Source of the DNA: Siphonodentalium dalli
Taxonomy: Eukaryota; Mollusca; Scaphopoda; Gadilida; Siphonodentaliidae
Direction of reading: 5' to 3'
Assembly (NCBI GenBank): GCA_032622095.1
Contig: CP136064.1
Location: forward strand, 143,177,954-143,241,953
Length of the DNA stretch: 64,000 nucleotides
How positions within the stretch are numbered: the first letter of the stretch is position 1; every line of letters starts with the position of its first letter. Of the stretch, positions 62,427 through 64,000 are shown piece by piece. The notes below the pieces were generated by a model, which was not told the DNA's origin, searched no databases, and was given only the letters and a program-made list of their open reading frames with translations. A program made the position numbers and the translations under genes.

Positions 62427-63029
62427 ATGGCACAGCAAGCTGATCCAAATCAACCTGCACAGGTCGTCGCATTTAATTATGCCACATCGCCGCTCATGCC
62501 TCAAAAGATGAACATCACCATCGATCGCGGTGAGAGTTTCACCATTTGGAAACAACGATGGGACGATTATTGCAAGTTATCAAACCTGTATCAACAGCCT
62601 GATGAAATTCAGATGGCTATTTTCAGGTCATGTGTGTCTAACGAGACTCTTAAAGTTGTAATGAACTTAAATTTGCCAGCTGATAAGCAGAACAAACCAA
62701 CTGCGATAATATCTGCATTGAAAGCACATGTTCATGGCCAGCTGAACATAGTCATAGAACGAAGGAATTTCAATTTGAGAAGCCAGCAGGAAGGCGAACA
62801 GTTTGATGACTATTTGACAGACCTTCGAGAATTGGCAAAAACATGTGACTTTTGTGATAACTGTGGTGAGACATTGATCAGAGACTCCGATACTATTGAA
62901 CATTTACTTGGAGAAAAAGAATTAAACCTCATGCGTGCGATTGAGATATGCCGAGCAGAACAAGCTGCGAAGCGGCATCGACAAGAAATAGCTGGCGACT
63001 CTCGTGACATTTGTGCAGTTTCACATTGA
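62427..63029 (+). pseudogene. gag: Ty3/gypsy-type Gag, truncated
   Basis: 200 codons from ATG (context aacATGG). Residues 36-48 (ESFTIWKQRWDDY) and ~112-140 (RNFNLRSQQEGEQFDDYLTD, then LRELAKTC) follow the metazoan gypsy gag pattern. At 143-178 a Cys-containing CDFCDNCGETLIRD is followed by LLGEKELNLMRAIEICRAEQ. The usual segment between LIRD and the leucine-rich helix (of the RVVIGI type) is shortened. The CCHC zinc knuckle expected after residue 180 is absent: the frame ends at 63029. Downstream in another frame, TSLLRAADNREIEQLGEF (~63052-63105) resembles the region just behind the protease of such elements, so a deletion has removed the knuckle and most of the protease. Gag forms the element's particle; this copy is defective. 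Confidence 0.8.
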
Positions 63030-63180
63030 CCATACGAATTTGCGTCCGTCTACTTCTCTGCTTCGTGCAGCTGATAACCGAGAGATAGAACAGTTGGGTG
63101 AATTTGATGCGGAATTGAGATGTGGTTCATATTGCGTACAAGAGAACATACACGTGCTACGAGATCCTCTTGAACATTCC
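63030..63180 (+). pseudogene. Fragment resembling Ty3/gypsy post-protease region
   Basis: The frame from 63004 carries RPSTSLLRAADNREIEQLGE and ends in dispersed-repeat sequence. No reverse transcriptase motif follows. Weak similarity, by pattern only. Confidence 0.4.
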
Positions 63181-63510
63181 TCAAGCTACCATGCAGACAA
63201 CATGAAAACAGAGATTTCTAAGTCGAAAAAGGGGCATAACTCTGTCAAAAATCATCGGAGAGTTACAAAATTCAAACTTTGTCTGTAGCTTCTCAAATTT
63301 GAACCATGTACCAAATATCTGGACATTCTGTTCAATATTGCTCAAGTTACCATGCTGATAACACGAAAAGAGCTATTTCTATGTTGAAAGGGGGCATACC
63401 TCCATCAAAAATCGTCCGACCGTGACTACATTCAAACTTGGCCTGCGTCTTCTCAAATGTGCACCACGTACCAAATATCAAGAAATTTTATTGAATATTT
63501 TTCAGTGGAC
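63181..63510 (+). repeat. Two tandem ~161-bp dispersed-repeat units
   Basis: ctcaagctaccatgc (63180) and ctcaagttaccatgc (63341) begin units with the same order of words: ggggcataactctgtcaaaa, attcaaactt, tctcaaat, accaaatatc. Copies differ by roughly 15-20 percent. The gggNataactc core is one I associate with dispersed repeats of molluscs. Confidence 0.75.
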
Positions 63511-64000
63511 AACAAAAACACCACATCAAACCCCAGTAATTCCAAACTGGAAGTTCCACATGCACAGTGGTTTTCGGTAATCTTCAAGGGGCAAATAAAG
63601 TGTAACAACATCACATCGATGTTTAACTTTTAGTCATTATAAATATTTATCAAAGCAAATTATCGTCAATGTTTTTCGTGTTTGACATTTTAGTCTGTTG
63701 TGGTTTTGAGGTTATCACACTTTTATGGCCAGTTGCTCTTGACGTTATTTTTCGACATTTCTTTTTTCACAGTTGTTTGTAAATTACCACTTTAAATAAA
63801 CCACATCTTTAATATTGGTTTTATCAAGAGAGAACTCTTCGCTGTAAATGTAAACAGAGACAGATACAAATGTATTGACCATAATTTACTTCATGTTTGG
63901 TGCTAATGTAGGTCAGTGCTAGCTATAATTAGCATCAATATTTTTTGCATATGCGAAAATCAATTTGACATGCTCCCTTTATAATAGAGGGACTGTAATA
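63511..64000. other. Non-coding right edge
   Basis: AT-rich, no supported ORF. The window ends without a clear boundary. Confidence 0.5.

Overview
This window looks like repeat-rich, gene-poor DNA from the nuclear genome of an animal, most likely a marine invertebrate. A lophotrochozoan, perhaps a mollusc, is my best guess. The grounds are AT-rich composition, no dense coding, several satellite and foldback families, BEL/Pao and Ty3/gypsy retroelement remnants, frequent tacatgta and accggta words, and dispersed repeats carrying a gggNataactc core that I associate with molluscan genomes. The species assignment is inference. I see no rRNA, no tRNA and no convincing intact host gene.

Layout. 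1-4.56 kb: non-coding DNA with a GC-rich palindromic block and a piggyBac-like hairpin MITE. 4.56-18.24 kb: a very large inverted-repeat structure. Its left arm is a tandem array of ~515-bp monomers in + orientation and its right arm has the same monomers in - orientation. The left arm is interrupted by a 1.83-kb TIR element, and a ~4.3-kb block including that element is tandemly duplicated almost without change. 18.5-19.3 kb: a frameshifted SGNH-hydrolase relic (minus strand) and a hairpin MITE. 21.99-34.98 kb: a ~13-kb satellite of ~164-bp monomers (about 79 copies) with visible higher-order duplications. A diverged relic of it lies at 38.07-38.31 kb beyond a 3.1-kb unrelated segment. 35-43 kb: non-coding DNA with CTTAAG-centred palindromes, a 22-G run, a small tandem duplication and a nested-hairpin MITE. 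43.25-49.2 kb: a 1,536-bp tandem duplication, a disrupted third copy carrying a ~1-kb insertion, and ~300-bp sub-repeats.

50.8-64 kb: retroelement and MITE territory. A BEL/Pao gag-protease relic lies behind a ~690-bp LTR-like repeat. A second copy of that LTR, preceded by a polypurine tract, lies 10.5 kb downstream. Between them are diverged inverted CRE-containing promoter-like segments ~6.1 kb apart (one immediately upstream of a short acidic ORF) and several foldback MITE families. A Ty3/gypsy gag relic follows.

Nothing here reads as a working operon or pathway. The biology is sequence turnover: satellite expansion and homogenisation, nested insertion, segmental duplication and retroelement decay. 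The most unusual items are the satellite-armed inverted element, the 164-bp satellite carrying paired YY1-like motifs in nearly every monomer, and the exact 3 x 162-bp growth of one higher-order unit.
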